Program-made: the position numbers and the translations under genes
Source: Treponema sp.
GTDB lineage: Bacteria; Spirochaetota; Spirochaetia; Treponematales; Breznakiellaceae
Assembly: GCA_031259515.1 (NCBI GenBank)
Contig: JAIRLK010000226.1
Location: 1-14,731 of the forward strand
Length of the DNA: 14,731 bases
Reading direction: 5' to 3'
Notes under the pieces: generated by a model
Database searches by the model: none
Seen by the model: only the letters and a program-made list of their open reading frames with translations
Told to the model about the DNA's origin: nothing
Shown here: one piece after another, positions 6,299-12,802 of the stretch
Position numbering within the stretch: position 1 is the first letter of the stretch
Layout: each line of letters begins with the position of its first letter

Positions 6299-6661
6299 CT
6301 AGAACCGCAGCCCGGCTTTCCGGGCTCCATCGGCCATCGCTTTTACCAGGCCGTGATATAAATAGCCGTTCCGGTCAAAGACCACCGTGGCGATGTTCTT
6401 TTCCAGAAGCCGTTTTCCCATGATTTCTCCGAGTTGGCCCGCTCCTTCCACCGTCCGCCTAATGTTTTTAAGCTCCTTTTCCAATGTAGAAGCCGACACG
6501 ACGGTATGCCCTCTGGAATCATCAATAACCTGAATCGACAGAGCCCGGTTACTCCGGACCACGCTCATCCGCGGACGTTCCAGAGTCCCCGCAATACACT
6601 TACGGATGTGAATCTTTCTTTTAAGCCGTTTCCGGTCTTTTTCAAGCATCTTTCGAATCAT
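6299..6661 (-). CDS. rplR: 50S ribosomal protein L18
   Basis: L18 binds 5S rRNA and helps attach it to the large subunit. At 120 residues it has the usual size, with a basic N-terminus (LEKDRKRLKRKIHIRKCIAG), the RPRMSVVRSNRALSIQVIDDSRGHTVVSAST core, and the C-terminal VVFDRNGYLYHGLVKAMADGARKAGLRF that defines the family. The chosen ATG (6661-6659) has only a weak AGGG upstream, and the in-frame ATG four codons later is an alternative start. It lies 11 nt after rplF and 8 nt before rpsE. Confidence 0.98.
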   Translation of the reverse strand: MIRKMLEKDRKRLKRKIHIRKCIAGTLERPRMSVVRSNRALSIQVIDDSRGHTVVSASTLEKELKNIRRTVEGAGQLGEIMGKRLLEKNIATVVFDRNGYLYHGLVKAMADGARKAGLRF

Positions 6662-6672
6662 AACGCTACACC

Positions 6673-7212
6673 CTACTTTACACCCGATTTGCCGACCTTC
6701 CGCCGGATCTGTTCATCCTCATACCGTATCCCCTTCCCCTTGTAAGGTTCCGGGGGCCTGAGCTTCCGAACCTGAGAGGCGAATTCGCCTACCTGCTGCT
6801 TATCGATCCCGCTGATTACCACCTTCCCATTAGATTCGATGGCCGCCTTAAGCCCCTCCGGAACGCCAATATACACGTCATTGGAGTACCCAAGGCTCAT
6901 GACTAAGAGATCCTCCCGTAGTTCCGCCCGGTATCCAACGCCGGTGATTATCAGCACCCGGGAAAAGCCCGCGCTTACCCCAATCACCATGTTGTTAAGC
7001 AGATTACGGTACAGCCCGTGAAAGGCCCTGGTCTGCTTTTCCTCATTCACACGACCAACGCTAATTTCCTCACCCCGGTGATCAAAGGTTACCACCGGAT
7101 GATACTTTTGGGTCAATTTCCCCTTGGGACCCGTTACGACAATCTCCTCATCCTGAAATACAACCGTAACTCCCGCAGGAACCTTAACCGGAATTTTTCC
7201 AATTCTGGACAT
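6673..7212 (-). CDS. rplF: 50S ribosomal protein L6
   Basis: L6 sits at the base of the stalk near the GTPase-associated centre. The 179 residues form two homologous domains. The N-terminal MSRIGKIPVKVPAGVTV and the C-terminal signature RPPEPYKGKGIRYEDEQIRRKVGKSG (152-177) are textbook. GLYRNLLNNMVIGVSAGFSRVLIITGVGYRA (66-96) links the two domains. A strong GGAGGAAGG precedes the start. It follows rpsH after a 57-nt structured gap and precedes rplR by 11 nt. Confidence 0.99.
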   Translation of the reverse strand: MSRIGKIPVKVPAGVTVVFQDEEIVVTGPKGKLTQKYHPVVTFDHRGEEISVGRVNEEKQTRAFHGLYRNLLNNMVIGVSAGFSRVLIITGVGYRAELREDLLVMSLGYSNDVYIGVPEGLKAAIESNGKVVISGIDKQQVGEFASQVRKLRPPEPYKGKGIRYEDEQIRRKVGKSGVK

Positions 7213-7227
7213 ACCCCTTCCTCCAAG

Positions 7228-7270
7228 ACATACCCTGACAGCACAACCTCCCGGCGCACAGCCGGTATGT
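7228..7270 (-). repeat. Inverted repeats between rpsH and rplF
   Basis: On the minus strand ACATACC (7270-7264, starting at the last base of the rpsH stop) can pair with GGTATGT (7234-7228). Nested and partly competing with it is CCGGC (7265-7261) against GCCGG (7255-7251) around a 5-nt loop. The two stems share bases, so they would be alternatives. No T-tract follows, so a terminator is unlikely. The strong rplF ribosome binding site begins just after. Confidence 0.35.
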
Positions 7271-7668
7271 TACCAGACAGTACAGATAATTTCACCGCCG
7301 ACCTTTTTCTCGGCGGCCTTTTTCCCGGTAGTAACCCCTATCGACGTTGAAACGATCAGAGTTCCATAGCCGTTATAGACCCGCGGCATACTTTTATAGC
7401 CCGTATACACCCGGCGTCCGGGCTTTGAAACCTTCTCAATGCCGTGGATTATGGGTCCGGTCTGTTCATCATATTTCAAGAAAACCCGGATGGTATTCAT
7501 CCCGTCCTGGGTCACCTTTTTAAAATTCTTGATATACCCTTCAGTCTTCAGAATCTTAACAATTTCAAGTTTCAGCTTAGAGGTAGGGATATCAACCTTT
7601 TCATGCTTTGCCATTCCGGCGTTCCGGATCTTGGTCAGCATATCCGCAACGGGATCAGAAATGCTCAT
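7270..7668 (-). CDS. rpsH: 30S ribosomal protein S8
   Basis: S8 binds helix 21 of 16S rRNA early in assembly; in E. coli it is the repressor of the spc operon. The protein has the usual length of 132. It shows SDPVADMLTKIRNAGMAKHEKVDIP (4-28), VSKPGRRVYTGYKSMPRVYNGYG (80-102) and the C-terminal LIVSTSIGVTTGKKAAEKKVGGEIICTVW (104-132), which contains the conserved STS-x-G loop. It lies 14 nt after rpsN and is followed by a 57-nt gap before rplF. Confidence 0.99.
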   Translation of the reverse strand: MSISDPVADMLTKIRNAGMAKHEKVDIPTSKLKLEIVKILKTEGYIKNFKKVTQDGMNTIRVFLKYDEQTGPIIHGIEKVSKPGRRVYTGYKSMPRVYNGYGTLIVSTSIGVTTGKKAAEKKVGGEIICTVW

Positions 7669-7682
7669 CCTATTCTCCTACC

Positions 7683-7868
7683 TTACCAACTGGATTTTGT
7701 GACACCGGGAATGAGCCCTTCACTCGCGAGTTTCCGGAAGCAAAGGCGGCACATCTCAAACTTTCGGAGGTACCCTCTAGGTCTTCCGCAAATGCGGCAC
7801 CGGTTCACCTTCCTGGTTTTATATTTAGGCGTCCGCAACGCCTTTATGATCATCGCTTTTCTTGCCAT
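7683..7868 (-). CDS. rpsN: 30S ribosomal protein S14, short zinc-binding form
   Basis: S14 belongs to the small-subunit head. This is the 61-residue type Z form rather than the 101-residue zinc-free form. It has C24-x2-C27 (RCRICGRPRGYLRKF) and C40-x2-C43 (CRLCFRKLASEG), which bind zinc, and the conserved GLIPGVTKSSW C-terminus. It lies between rplE (11 nt) and rpsH (14 nt), its normal spc position. No zinc-independent paralogue is in this window, so this copy is probably constitutive. Confidence 0.99.
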   Translation of the reverse strand: MARKAMIIKALRTPKYKTRKVNRCRICGRPRGYLRKFEMCRLCFRKLASEGLIPGVTKSSW

Positions 7869-7879
7869 GCGTACTCCTC

Positions 7880-8434
7880 CTATTTCCTAAAGGGCATACC
7901 GAACCTCGCAAGGAAAGCCTTGGCTTCCGCATCGGTTCGGGCGGTCGTAACAATTACCACATTGAGTCCGGCCACACGTTCAATTTTATCAAAGTCGATC
8001 TCCGGGAAAATAATCTGCTCGGTGATGCCCAAAGAATAATTCCCATGGCCGTCAAAGGCGTTCTGATTTACCCCGCGGAAGTCCTTAACACGTGGCAGGG
8101 CCACGTTTACCAGACGATCCAGAAACTCGTACATCATGGCCCCCCGGAGGGTTACCTTGGCGCCTATCTCCTGGCCCGTACGGATTTTAAAGTTAGCGAT
8201 ACTCTTTCTGGCTTTGGTCTTAACCGCTTTCTGGCCGGTAATAAGGGTAAGATCGTTAATGGCCGCATCCAAAAGTTTCTTGTTCTGAAGCGCCACACCC
8301 ACGCCCATACTGACCACAATCTTTTCCAGCCTGGGAGTCTGCATAGTGGACTTGTAACCAAATTCCTTAAACAGCTCAGGAGCAACCTGCTCCTTATATA
8401 TCTTTTTTAACCGCGGTTCGTAGTTCTTCATCAT
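7880..8434 (-). CDS. rplE: 50S ribosomal protein L5
   Basis: L5 binds 5S rRNA and contacts the small-subunit head and P-site tRNA. The protein carries YEPRLKKIYKEQVAPELFKEFGYKSTMQTPRLEKIVVSMGVG at its start, then LTLITGQKAVKTKARKSIANFKIR and LRGAMMYEFLDRLVNVALPRVKDFRG, followed by GNYSLGITEQIIFPEI, all family hallmarks. Two adjacent ATG codons (8434-8432 and 8431-8429) are possible starts after a GGAGG. The first gives 184 residues and a 4-nt ATGA overlap with the end of rplX. The second has better spacing to the ribosome binding site. Longer upstream starts would intrude on rplX and lack family support. Confidence 0.97.
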   Translation of the reverse strand: MMKNYEPRLKKIYKEQVAPELFKEFGYKSTMQTPRLEKIVVSMGVGVALQNKKLLDAAINDLTLITGQKAVKTKARKSIANFKIRTGQEIGAKVTLRGAMMYEFLDRLVNVALPRVKDFRGVNQNAFDGHGNYSLGITEQIIFPEIDFDKIERVAGLNVVIVTTARTDAEAKAFLARFGMPFRK

Positions 8435-8757
8435 AACGCCTCCCCGCATTTTCTACAGACCCGAACCTTGGCATCCCCGTCAAGCTTGCAACCTATCCGT
8501 GTAGGCCCGCACTTTTTGCACACTATCATCAAGTTTGAACTATGAACAGGCGCCTCAATTTCGATAATCCCCCCCCGATCCTGCTGGTTCCGGCGCTTCT
8601 TCGCCTTTTTAACGAGATTAACGCCTTCCACCACGATCCGGTCCTTATCCCGAAGGATCTTCAAAATCCGTCCCCGCTTTCCCTTGTTTTTACCCGCAAT
8701 GATCTGGACGGTGTCTTCCTTCTTCAATTTGAATTTATGCTGTACATTCACTGGCAT
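8431..8757 (-). CDS. rplX: 50S ribosomal protein L24 with a five-cysteine, zinc-ribbon-like C-terminus
   Basis: L24 starts large-subunit assembly and lies by the exit tunnel. The KOW fold is at FKLKKEDTVQIIAGKNKGKRGRILKI (9-34), followed by RIVVEGVNLVKK (40-51) and GGIIEIEAPVHSSNLMIVC (62-80). The C-terminus has C80-x2-C83, C90 and C101-x2-C104, an arrangement able to bind metal; many bacteria, including E. coli, lack such a set. I chose the ATG at 8757-8755 (108 residues) because an AGGAG lies 8 nt upstream and MPVNVQHKFKL fits the family. The frame is open for 16 more codons to an upstream ATG that has no such support. It overlaps rplE by 4 nt. Confidence 0.97.
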   Translation of the reverse strand: MPVNVQHKFKLKKEDTVQIIAGKNKGKRGRILKILRDKDRIVVEGVNLVKKAKKRRNQQDRGGIIEIEAPVHSSNLMIVCKKCGPTRIGCKLDGDAKVRVCRKCGEAL

Positions 8758-8805
8758 AGTACCGCTCCTTACTTCCCCTCGCCGGGAGTTACCCGCAAGA
8801 CACAA

Positions 8806-8821
8806 ATGAACCAGAGTTCAT
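8806..8821 (-). repeat. Small perfect hairpin between rplN and rplX
   Basis: On the minus strand ATGAAC (8821-8816) pairs perfectly with GTTCAT (8811-8806) around the 4-nt loop TCTG, starting 7 nt after the rplN stop. The bases that follow (TTGTGTCTT) are only mildly T-rich, so this is at most a weak attenuator. The ATG in the left arm also opens a 10-codon frame that ends before rplX. Confidence 0.35.
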
Positions 8822-8828
8822 CCGGGCC

Positions 8829-9197
8829 TTACAGTACCTCCGGGGCGAGAGATACGATCTTCATGAAATCCTTCTCCCGCAACTCCCGGGCAACCGGCCC
8901 GAAGATGCGTTTCCCCTTGGGGTTCATACTTGTATCAATGATAACACAGGCATTATCATCGAACCGGATATACGTTCCATCGGGCCGCCGGTATTCCTTA
9001 TGGGTCCGAACCACAACGGCCTTTTCGACCGAGCCTTTCTTAATCGTGGAGGTTGGCAAGGCATCCTTAACCGCCACCACAATTATATCGCCGATACCCG
9101 CGTATTTCCGCTTTGAACCGCCAAGAACCTTAATACACTGAACTATCTTGGCGCCTGAATTGTCGGCCACATTCAGGAAGGTCTCTACCTGGATCAT
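8829..9197 (-). CDS. rplN: 50S ribosomal protein L14
   Basis: L14 lies on the intersubunit face and makes bridges to 16S rRNA. Its 122 residues match the standard length almost exactly. It begins MIQVETFLNVADNSGAKIVQCIKVLGGSKRKYAGIGDIIVVAVKDALP (1-48) and has the later signature RPDGTYIRFDDNACVIIDTSMNPKGKRIFGPVARELREKDFMKIVSLAPEVL. It opens the spc section, 58 nt after rpsQ, with an AAGGAG ribosome binding site. No clear promoter was seen in that gap, so it is probably co-transcribed with the S10 genes. Confidence 0.99.
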   Translation of the reverse strand: MIQVETFLNVADNSGAKIVQCIKVLGGSKRKYAGIGDIIVVAVKDALPTSTIKKGSVEKAVVVRTHKEYRRPDGTYIRFDDNACVIIDTSMNPKGKRIFGPVARELREKDFMKIVSLAPEVL

Positions 9198-9255
9198 TAT
9201 ACTCTCCTTGTGAACACGCTCGCGCCGCCAACGCGGTCAAACGCTACCGCAATAG

Positions 9256-9549
9256 CTACCGCGCACGTTCGACAATTGCCGCAAGCTTCCAGCACTTTTC
9301 CTTGCTAATAGGGCGACATTCGACAACACGAACCCGGTCGCCGGTCTTGGCGTCATTGGTCTCATCATGGGCCTTGAGTTTCTTGACCCGTTTTACGTAC
9401 TTCTTGTACAAAGGATGCAGAGTCGTGGTTTCTACGGATACAACAATAGTCTTATCCATTTTGTCGCTCTTCACGATGCCCACAAATTCCTTCTTCCCCT
9501 TCGCCCTAACCTGAATAACATCGTTATTCTTTACCGCTTCTTTTCCCAT
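9256..9549 (-). CDS. rpsQ: 30S ribosomal protein S17
   Basis: S17 is an OB-fold primary 16S rRNA binder on the back of the body. It is 97 residues long, somewhat above the E. coli 84. The extra part is an N-terminal leader (MGKEAVKNNDVIQVRAK) before the core KKEFVGIVKSDKMDKTIVVSVETTTLHPLYKKYVKRVKKLKAHDE. The signature GDRVRVVECRPISKEKCWKL (70-89) is intact. It is the last gene of the S10 section, 12 nt after rpmC. Confidence 0.98.
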   Translation of the reverse strand: MGKEAVKNNDVIQVRAKGKKEFVGIVKSDKMDKTIVVSVETTTLHPLYKKYVKRVKKLKAHDETNDAKTGDRVRVVECRPISKEKCWKLAAIVERAR

Positions 9550-9561
9550 ACCAACTCCTCG

Positions 9562-9789
9562 CTAGACCTTGACATCTGGCTTTTGAGCGTTTTCAGCCGC
9601 CCGCGCCTTTTCCTGGGCGTCGATAAGCGTATTAAGCCGGGCTATCTGCCGGCGCATAACGCGCTTTTGAAGCGGGTTATCCACATGACCTATCACTATC
9701 TGAAACCGGAGTTCCATGTACTTCCTGTTCATCTCTTCCCGTTTAGCCCGAAGCTCCGGCAAGCTCAGATTCTTAAAAGAATTCTTCAT
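9562..9789 (-). CDS. rpmC: 50S ribosomal protein L29
   Basis: L29 is a small helical hairpin protein beside the tunnel exit and contacts L23, near where SRP and trigger factor dock. The 75-residue protein has helix 1 (FKNLSLPELRAKREEMNRKYMELRFQIVIG), then the turn with NPLQKRVMRRQIARLNTLID, which are the family-defining positions. A short charged tail (KARAAENAQKPDVKV) extends beyond the usual 63-70 residues. It lies between rplP (18 nt) and rpsQ (12 nt). Confidence 0.98.
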   Translation of the reverse strand: MKNSFKNLSLPELRAKREEMNRKYMELRFQIVIGHVDNPLQKRVMRRQIARLNTLIDAQEKARAAENAQKPDVKV

Positions 9790-9807
9790 AGACGCTTCCT
9801 TTGCCTC

Positions 9808-10233
9808 CTACTTACCTAGCGCGAAATCCGCACGGGCCACAAATTTAGTTTTAATGGGAAGTTTAGCCCCCGCCAAAATCATGGCTTCCTCAGCCAGGGT
9901 TTTGTCTATACCGCCAAGCTCAAACATAACGGTCCCGGGCTTTACTACAGCAACCCAGTATTCAGGGGCGCCCTTCCCTTTACCCATACGGGTCTCGGCG
10001 GGCTTCTTAGAATAGGGCTTATCCGGAAAAATACGTATCCACAATTTCCCGCCACGCTTGATATGCCGGTTCATGGCGATACGGGCAGCTTCTATCTGCC
10101 GATTCGTAATCCACATACGATCCATGGCAACCAGCCCATAATCCCCAAAAGCAACCGTATTCCCCCGGGTAGCTTCCCCAGGCATATTACCCCGTTGTAC
10201 CTTCCGGCGCTTAACTCGCTTTGGACTTAACAT
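9808..10233 (-). CDS. rplP: 50S ribosomal protein L16
   Basis: L16 sits near the A site and the peptidyl transferase centre and helps position tRNA. It has 141 residues, close to the usual length. The N-terminus MLSPKRVKRRKVQRGNMPGEATRGNTVAFGDYGL is standard, as is ITNRQIEAARIAMNRHIKRGGKLWIRIFPDKPYSKKPAETRMGKGKG (42-88). R82 in RMGKGKG is equivalent to the arginine hydroxylated in E. coli L16. The later EYWVAVVKPGTVMFELGG completes the match. It follows rpsC by 3 nt. Confidence 0.99.
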   Translation of the reverse strand: MLSPKRVKRRKVQRGNMPGEATRGNTVAFGDYGLVAMDRMWITNRQIEAARIAMNRHIKRGGKLWIRIFPDKPYSKKPAETRMGKGKGAPEYWVAVVKPGTVMFELGGIDKTLAEEAMILAGAKLPIKTKFVARADFALGK

Positions 10234-10236
10234 ACC

Positions 10237-10974
10237 TTAACTCCTCGACGGGACGCGTTCCCGCTCTCCCCGTTCACCATGCTCCCGGTCATTACGCCGC
10301 TTCCTCACTAGGGCTCCGGCATCTTCCTTCTGCTCTTTACCGTATTTCATCCCGTTATAGACCCACACCTTAATACCAATGACGCCAAAAGTCGTCTGAG
10401 CCTCGGCAAAACCATAGTCTATATCCGCCCGCAGGGTATGCAGAGGAATACGGCCTTCCTTCGCCTCTTCGGTACGGGACATCTCGGCACCCCCAAGGCG
10501 CCCCGAAAGCCTGACCTTGATGCCCTGGGCGCTGCCCTTCTTAATGGCGTTAGAAATAGCCTGCTTCATAGTCCGGCGGAAAGAACCCCTGGCCAAAAGC
10601 TGGCGGGAGATGTTTTGGGCTACGATCTGGGCATTGTTGTCCGCGTTACGGACTTCCTTTATCTTAATCTGAATCTTCTTAGTAACATGCTTCTGAAGTT
10701 CCTGCCCTATCTTTTCGATATTCGCGCCCTTAACGCCAATAATAACACCCGGCCGGGCGGTATGAATGACGATAGTGATTCGTTGAGGATGACGGATAAT
10801 TTCCATCTCCGCAATATCCGCGCCCTTGGTTTCAGGCATGTTTGAAATAATCTTCCTGAGCTTAAGGTCCTCATGCAGGGTATCAGCATATTCCCTGGGG
10901 TCCACATACCACCGGGAAGCCCAGCTTTTATTGATGCCTATCCGCAATCCGATCGGATTAACCTTTTGTCCCAC
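10237..10974 (-). CDS. rpsC: 30S ribosomal protein S3, GTG start
   Basis: S3 is in the head at the mRNA entry channel and contributes to helicase activity. It is 245 residues long. MGQKVNPIGLRIGINKSWASRWY (1-23) is the family N-terminus, the KH domain has GVIIGVKGANIEKIG (76-90), and the C-domain has KVRLSGRLGGAEMSRTEEAKEGRIPLHTLRADIDYGFAEA. The tail from about 225 is highly charged with R and E and is species-specific. The start codon is GTG at 10974-10972. An AGGGG about 7 nt ahead and the conserved N-terminus fix this start, 1 nt after the rplV stop. Confidence 0.98.
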   Translation of the reverse strand: MGQKVNPIGLRIGINKSWASRWYVDPREYADTLHEDLKLRKIISNMPETKGADIAEMEIIRHPQRITIVIHTARPGVIIGVKGANIEKIGQELQKHVTKKIQIKIKEVRNADNNAQIVAQNISRQLLARGSFRRTMKQAISNAIKKGSAQGIKVRLSGRLGGAEMSRTEEAKEGRIPLHTLRADIDYGFAEAQTTFGVIGIKVWVYNGMKYGKEQKEDAGALVRKRRNDREHGERGERERVPSRS

Positions 10975-10975
10975 C

Positions 10976-11380
10976 TTATTCCCCTACCTTTGTCTTTGCA
11001 CTTTTTCCGGCCCTCTTGGCTTTACCGGTTTCGTCAATTACCACGGTAACATGGCACAGACGCTTCAGGAGCATATCCGCCCGGCCCCGGGCCCGGAACC
11101 ACACCCGCTTCATCCGGGGACCTTCATCAATCAACACTTCCCTGACATAAAGCATATCCTCAGCCAACCGCTTGTTGATATTGAGCGCATTGGATGCAGC
11201 GGACTTAACCGTTTTCCTAAGAATACGGGCGCCGCGATGAGGCATGTTCTCCAAAAGGGACATAGCCTCAGGATAAGGCTTCCGACGTATAAGTTTCGCC
11301 GCAGGACGAATCTTAAAAGGAGAGGCGATAAGGTATTTCGTTACCGCCCGGTAACCATCTTTCTTTTTTTCCGCAGCCAT
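10976..11380 (-). CDS. rplV: 50S ribosomal protein L22
   Basis: L22 has a long beta hairpin that lines the narrowest part of the exit tunnel. The 134-residue protein has an N-terminal leader and then the core SPFKIRPAAKLIRRKPYPEAMSLLENMPHRGARILRKTVKSAASNA (20-65). The hairpin is DEGPRMKRVWFRARGRADMLLKRLCHVTVVI (85-115). M90-K91-R92 matches the three residues whose loss gives macrolide resistance in E. coli, so that site is intact. VWF replaces the more common proline-containing IMP or FRP at the tip. A short lysine-rich tail follows. It is 3 nt after rpsS and 1 nt before rpsC. Confidence 0.98.
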   Translation of the reverse strand: MAAEKKKDGYRAVTKYLIASPFKIRPAAKLIRRKPYPEAMSLLENMPHRGARILRKTVKSAASNALNINKRLAEDMLYVREVLIDEGPRMKRVWFRARGRADMLLKRLCHVTVVIDETGKAKRAGKSAKTKVGE

Positions 11381-11383
11381 AAC

Positions 11384-11665
11384 TTAACCCTTTCCCGCTT
11401 TCTTATCGGAACCCGCATGACCCCGAAAAATCCGGGTAGGCGCAAATTCGCCCAGTTTATGTCCAACCAGGTTTTCAGTGATATACACCGGCACCCAGGT
11501 TTTACCGTTATACACGGAAATCGTTCCGCCAACCATTTCCGGAATTATGGTAGAACACCGGGAATAGGTCTTGATCATACGCCGGTCTCCGGCTTTACTC
11601 ATTTCCAGCACTTTCTTATAAAGATTCTTCTCTATGAAAGGCCCTTTCTTAATAGATCGTGACAC
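11384..11665 (-). CDS. rpsS: 30S ribosomal protein S19
   Basis: S19 lies in the small-subunit head next to S13 and forms bridges to the large subunit. It has the usual length of 93 residues. The start MSRSIKKGPFIEKNLYKKV and the core RMIKTYSRCSTIIPEMVGGTISVYNGKTWVPVYITENLVGHKLGEFAPTRIFRGHAG (29-85) are fully conserved in pattern. A lysine-rich tail follows. It lies 9 nt after rplB and 3 nt before rplV, the canonical S10 order. Confidence 0.99.
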   Translation of the reverse strand: MSRSIKKGPFIEKNLYKKVLEMSKAGDRRMIKTYSRCSTIIPEMVGGTISVYNGKTWVPVYITENLVGHKLGEFAPTRIFRGHAGSDKKAGKG

Positions 11666-11674
11666 CCTGCGCTC

Positions 11675-12505
11675 CTATTTTTTCTTACCCCGGCTTACAA
11701 TAAACCGGGATGAAGGCTTATGCTTATTCCGGGTCTTGTACCCCTTAGTCGGCTGACCCCAGGGGGTAACCGGATGGATACCTTTATTCTTCCCCTCTCC
11801 ACCCCCATGAGGATGATCAACAGGATTCATGGCCATACCGCGAACCGTCGGACGGACGCCAAGCCACCGCTTGCGGCCGGCTTTTCCAAGCTGGGTATTC
11901 ATATGATCTTCATTCCCCACCGTACCTATAGTGGCACAGCATTTCTTGAAAATCATTCGCATCTCACCGGAAGGCAACTTGAGGGTAACATAATCCCCTT
12001 CCTTGGCGGCTATCAAAGCGCCGGTCCCGGCGGAACGAACTATTTGGCCACCCCGCCCCAGGGTCATCTCCACATTATGAACCGTAAAGCCCAGAGGGAT
12101 ATTTTCCAGAGGCAGGGCGTTCCCTGTTTCTATAGGAGCTGTAGGACCGCTCGTAACTACCGCTCCCGTCTTCAAGCTCTTAGGAGCAAGAATATACCGC
12201 TTGTCCCCATCGGCATAGCTGACCAGGGCGATGTTGGAACTCCGGTTGGGATCATATTCAATACTCACTACCTTGCCGGGAACGCCTATTTTATCACGCT
12301 TAAAATCAATAATACGATAAAGCCGTTTATGACCACCGCCTTTATGACGGACACTAATGCGGCCCTTGGAATCCCGGCCCGCCCGCTCTTTTCTTCCCTG
12401 AGTAAGGGACTTTTCCGGCCTTGTATCCTTCGTTAATTCCGAGTAGTCCAAACTTACCCACTGCCGCATACCGGCAGTGATAGGTTTATATGTTTTGATA
12501 CCCAT
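11675..12505 (-). CDS. rplB: 50S ribosomal protein L2
   Basis: L2 is a large-subunit primary binder close to the peptidyl transferase centre and is needed for subunit joining. It has 276 residues, the typical length. Key stretches are GRDSKGRISVRHKGGGHKRLYRIIDFKR (43-70), the OB-fold region to about 120, and the C-terminal VRGMAMNPVDHPHGGGEGKN (221-240). H231 is equivalent to the E. coli H229 implicated in activity. GHKRLY and the basic RNKHKPSSRFIVSRGKKK tail are also standard. It is 9 nt after rplW and 9 nt before rpsS. Confidence 0.99.
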   Translation of the reverse strand: MGIKTYKPITAGMRQWVSLDYSELTKDTRPEKSLTQGRKERAGRDSKGRISVRHKGGGHKRLYRIIDFKRDKIGVPGKVVSIEYDPNRSSNIALVSYADGDKRYILAPKSLKTGAVVTSGPTAPIETGNALPLENIPLGFTVHNVEMTLGRGGQIVRSAGTGALIAAKEGDYVTLKLPSGEMRMIFKKCCATIGTVGNEDHMNTQLGKAGRKRWLGVRPTVRGMAMNPVDHPHGGGEGKNKGIHPVTPWGQPTKGYKTRNKHKPSSRFIVSRGKKK

Positions 12506-12514
12506 AGTCTTCCC

Positions 12515-12802
12515 TTACACTCCCTCGAAAAGGGCTATTTTTTCATCCTTAGGAAGACGAACTATCGCCTTCTTCCAGGAAGAGGTATAGCCCGCCCTAT
12601 ACCGCTGCCGCTTGGGTTTCCCCCCAACCACCATGACGGTACAGGAAACCGGATGAACATTAAAAAGTCGGCGAACCGCTTCCTTAATTTGAATCTTATT
12701 CGCGGAGGGATCAACTTTAAACACATACTTCCCCTCTTCCCGCAAGACATTAGCCTTTTCCGACAACACCGGCTCTATCAGAACCTTTTCATAGACAATC
12801 AT
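12515..12802 (-). CDS. rplW: 50S ribosomal protein L23
   Basis: L23 lies at the tunnel exit and is the docking site for trigger factor and SRP. The 95 residues include LIEPVLSEKANVLREEGKYVFKVDPSANKIQIKEAVRRLFNV, the family signature, then the loop GGKPKRQRYRAGYTSSWKKAIVRLPKDEKIALFEGV. It begins inside the rplD stop (ATGA, 12799-12802). An AGGAGG ribosome binding site lies within the end of rplD, so translation is probably coupled. It is followed by rplB after 9 nt. Confidence 0.99.
   Translation of the reverse strand: MIVYEKVLIEPVLSEKANVLREEGKYVFKVDPSANKIQIKEAVRRLFNVHPVSCTVMVVGGKPKRQRYRAGYTSSWKKAIVRLPKDEKIALFEGV

Noticed and set aside
8758..8805. Longer L24 start with 16 more residues
   Set aside because: The internal ATG at 8757 has a well-placed AGGAG and a family-like N-terminus, whereas the upstream part does not resemble L24.
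10826..11662. Open plus-strand frame of 278 codons
   Set aside because: It is fully antisense to rpsC, rplV and rpsS, which are certain genes.
11720..12436. Open plus-strand frame of 238 codons
   Set aside because: It is antisense to rplB, with no ribosome binding site or domain to support it.
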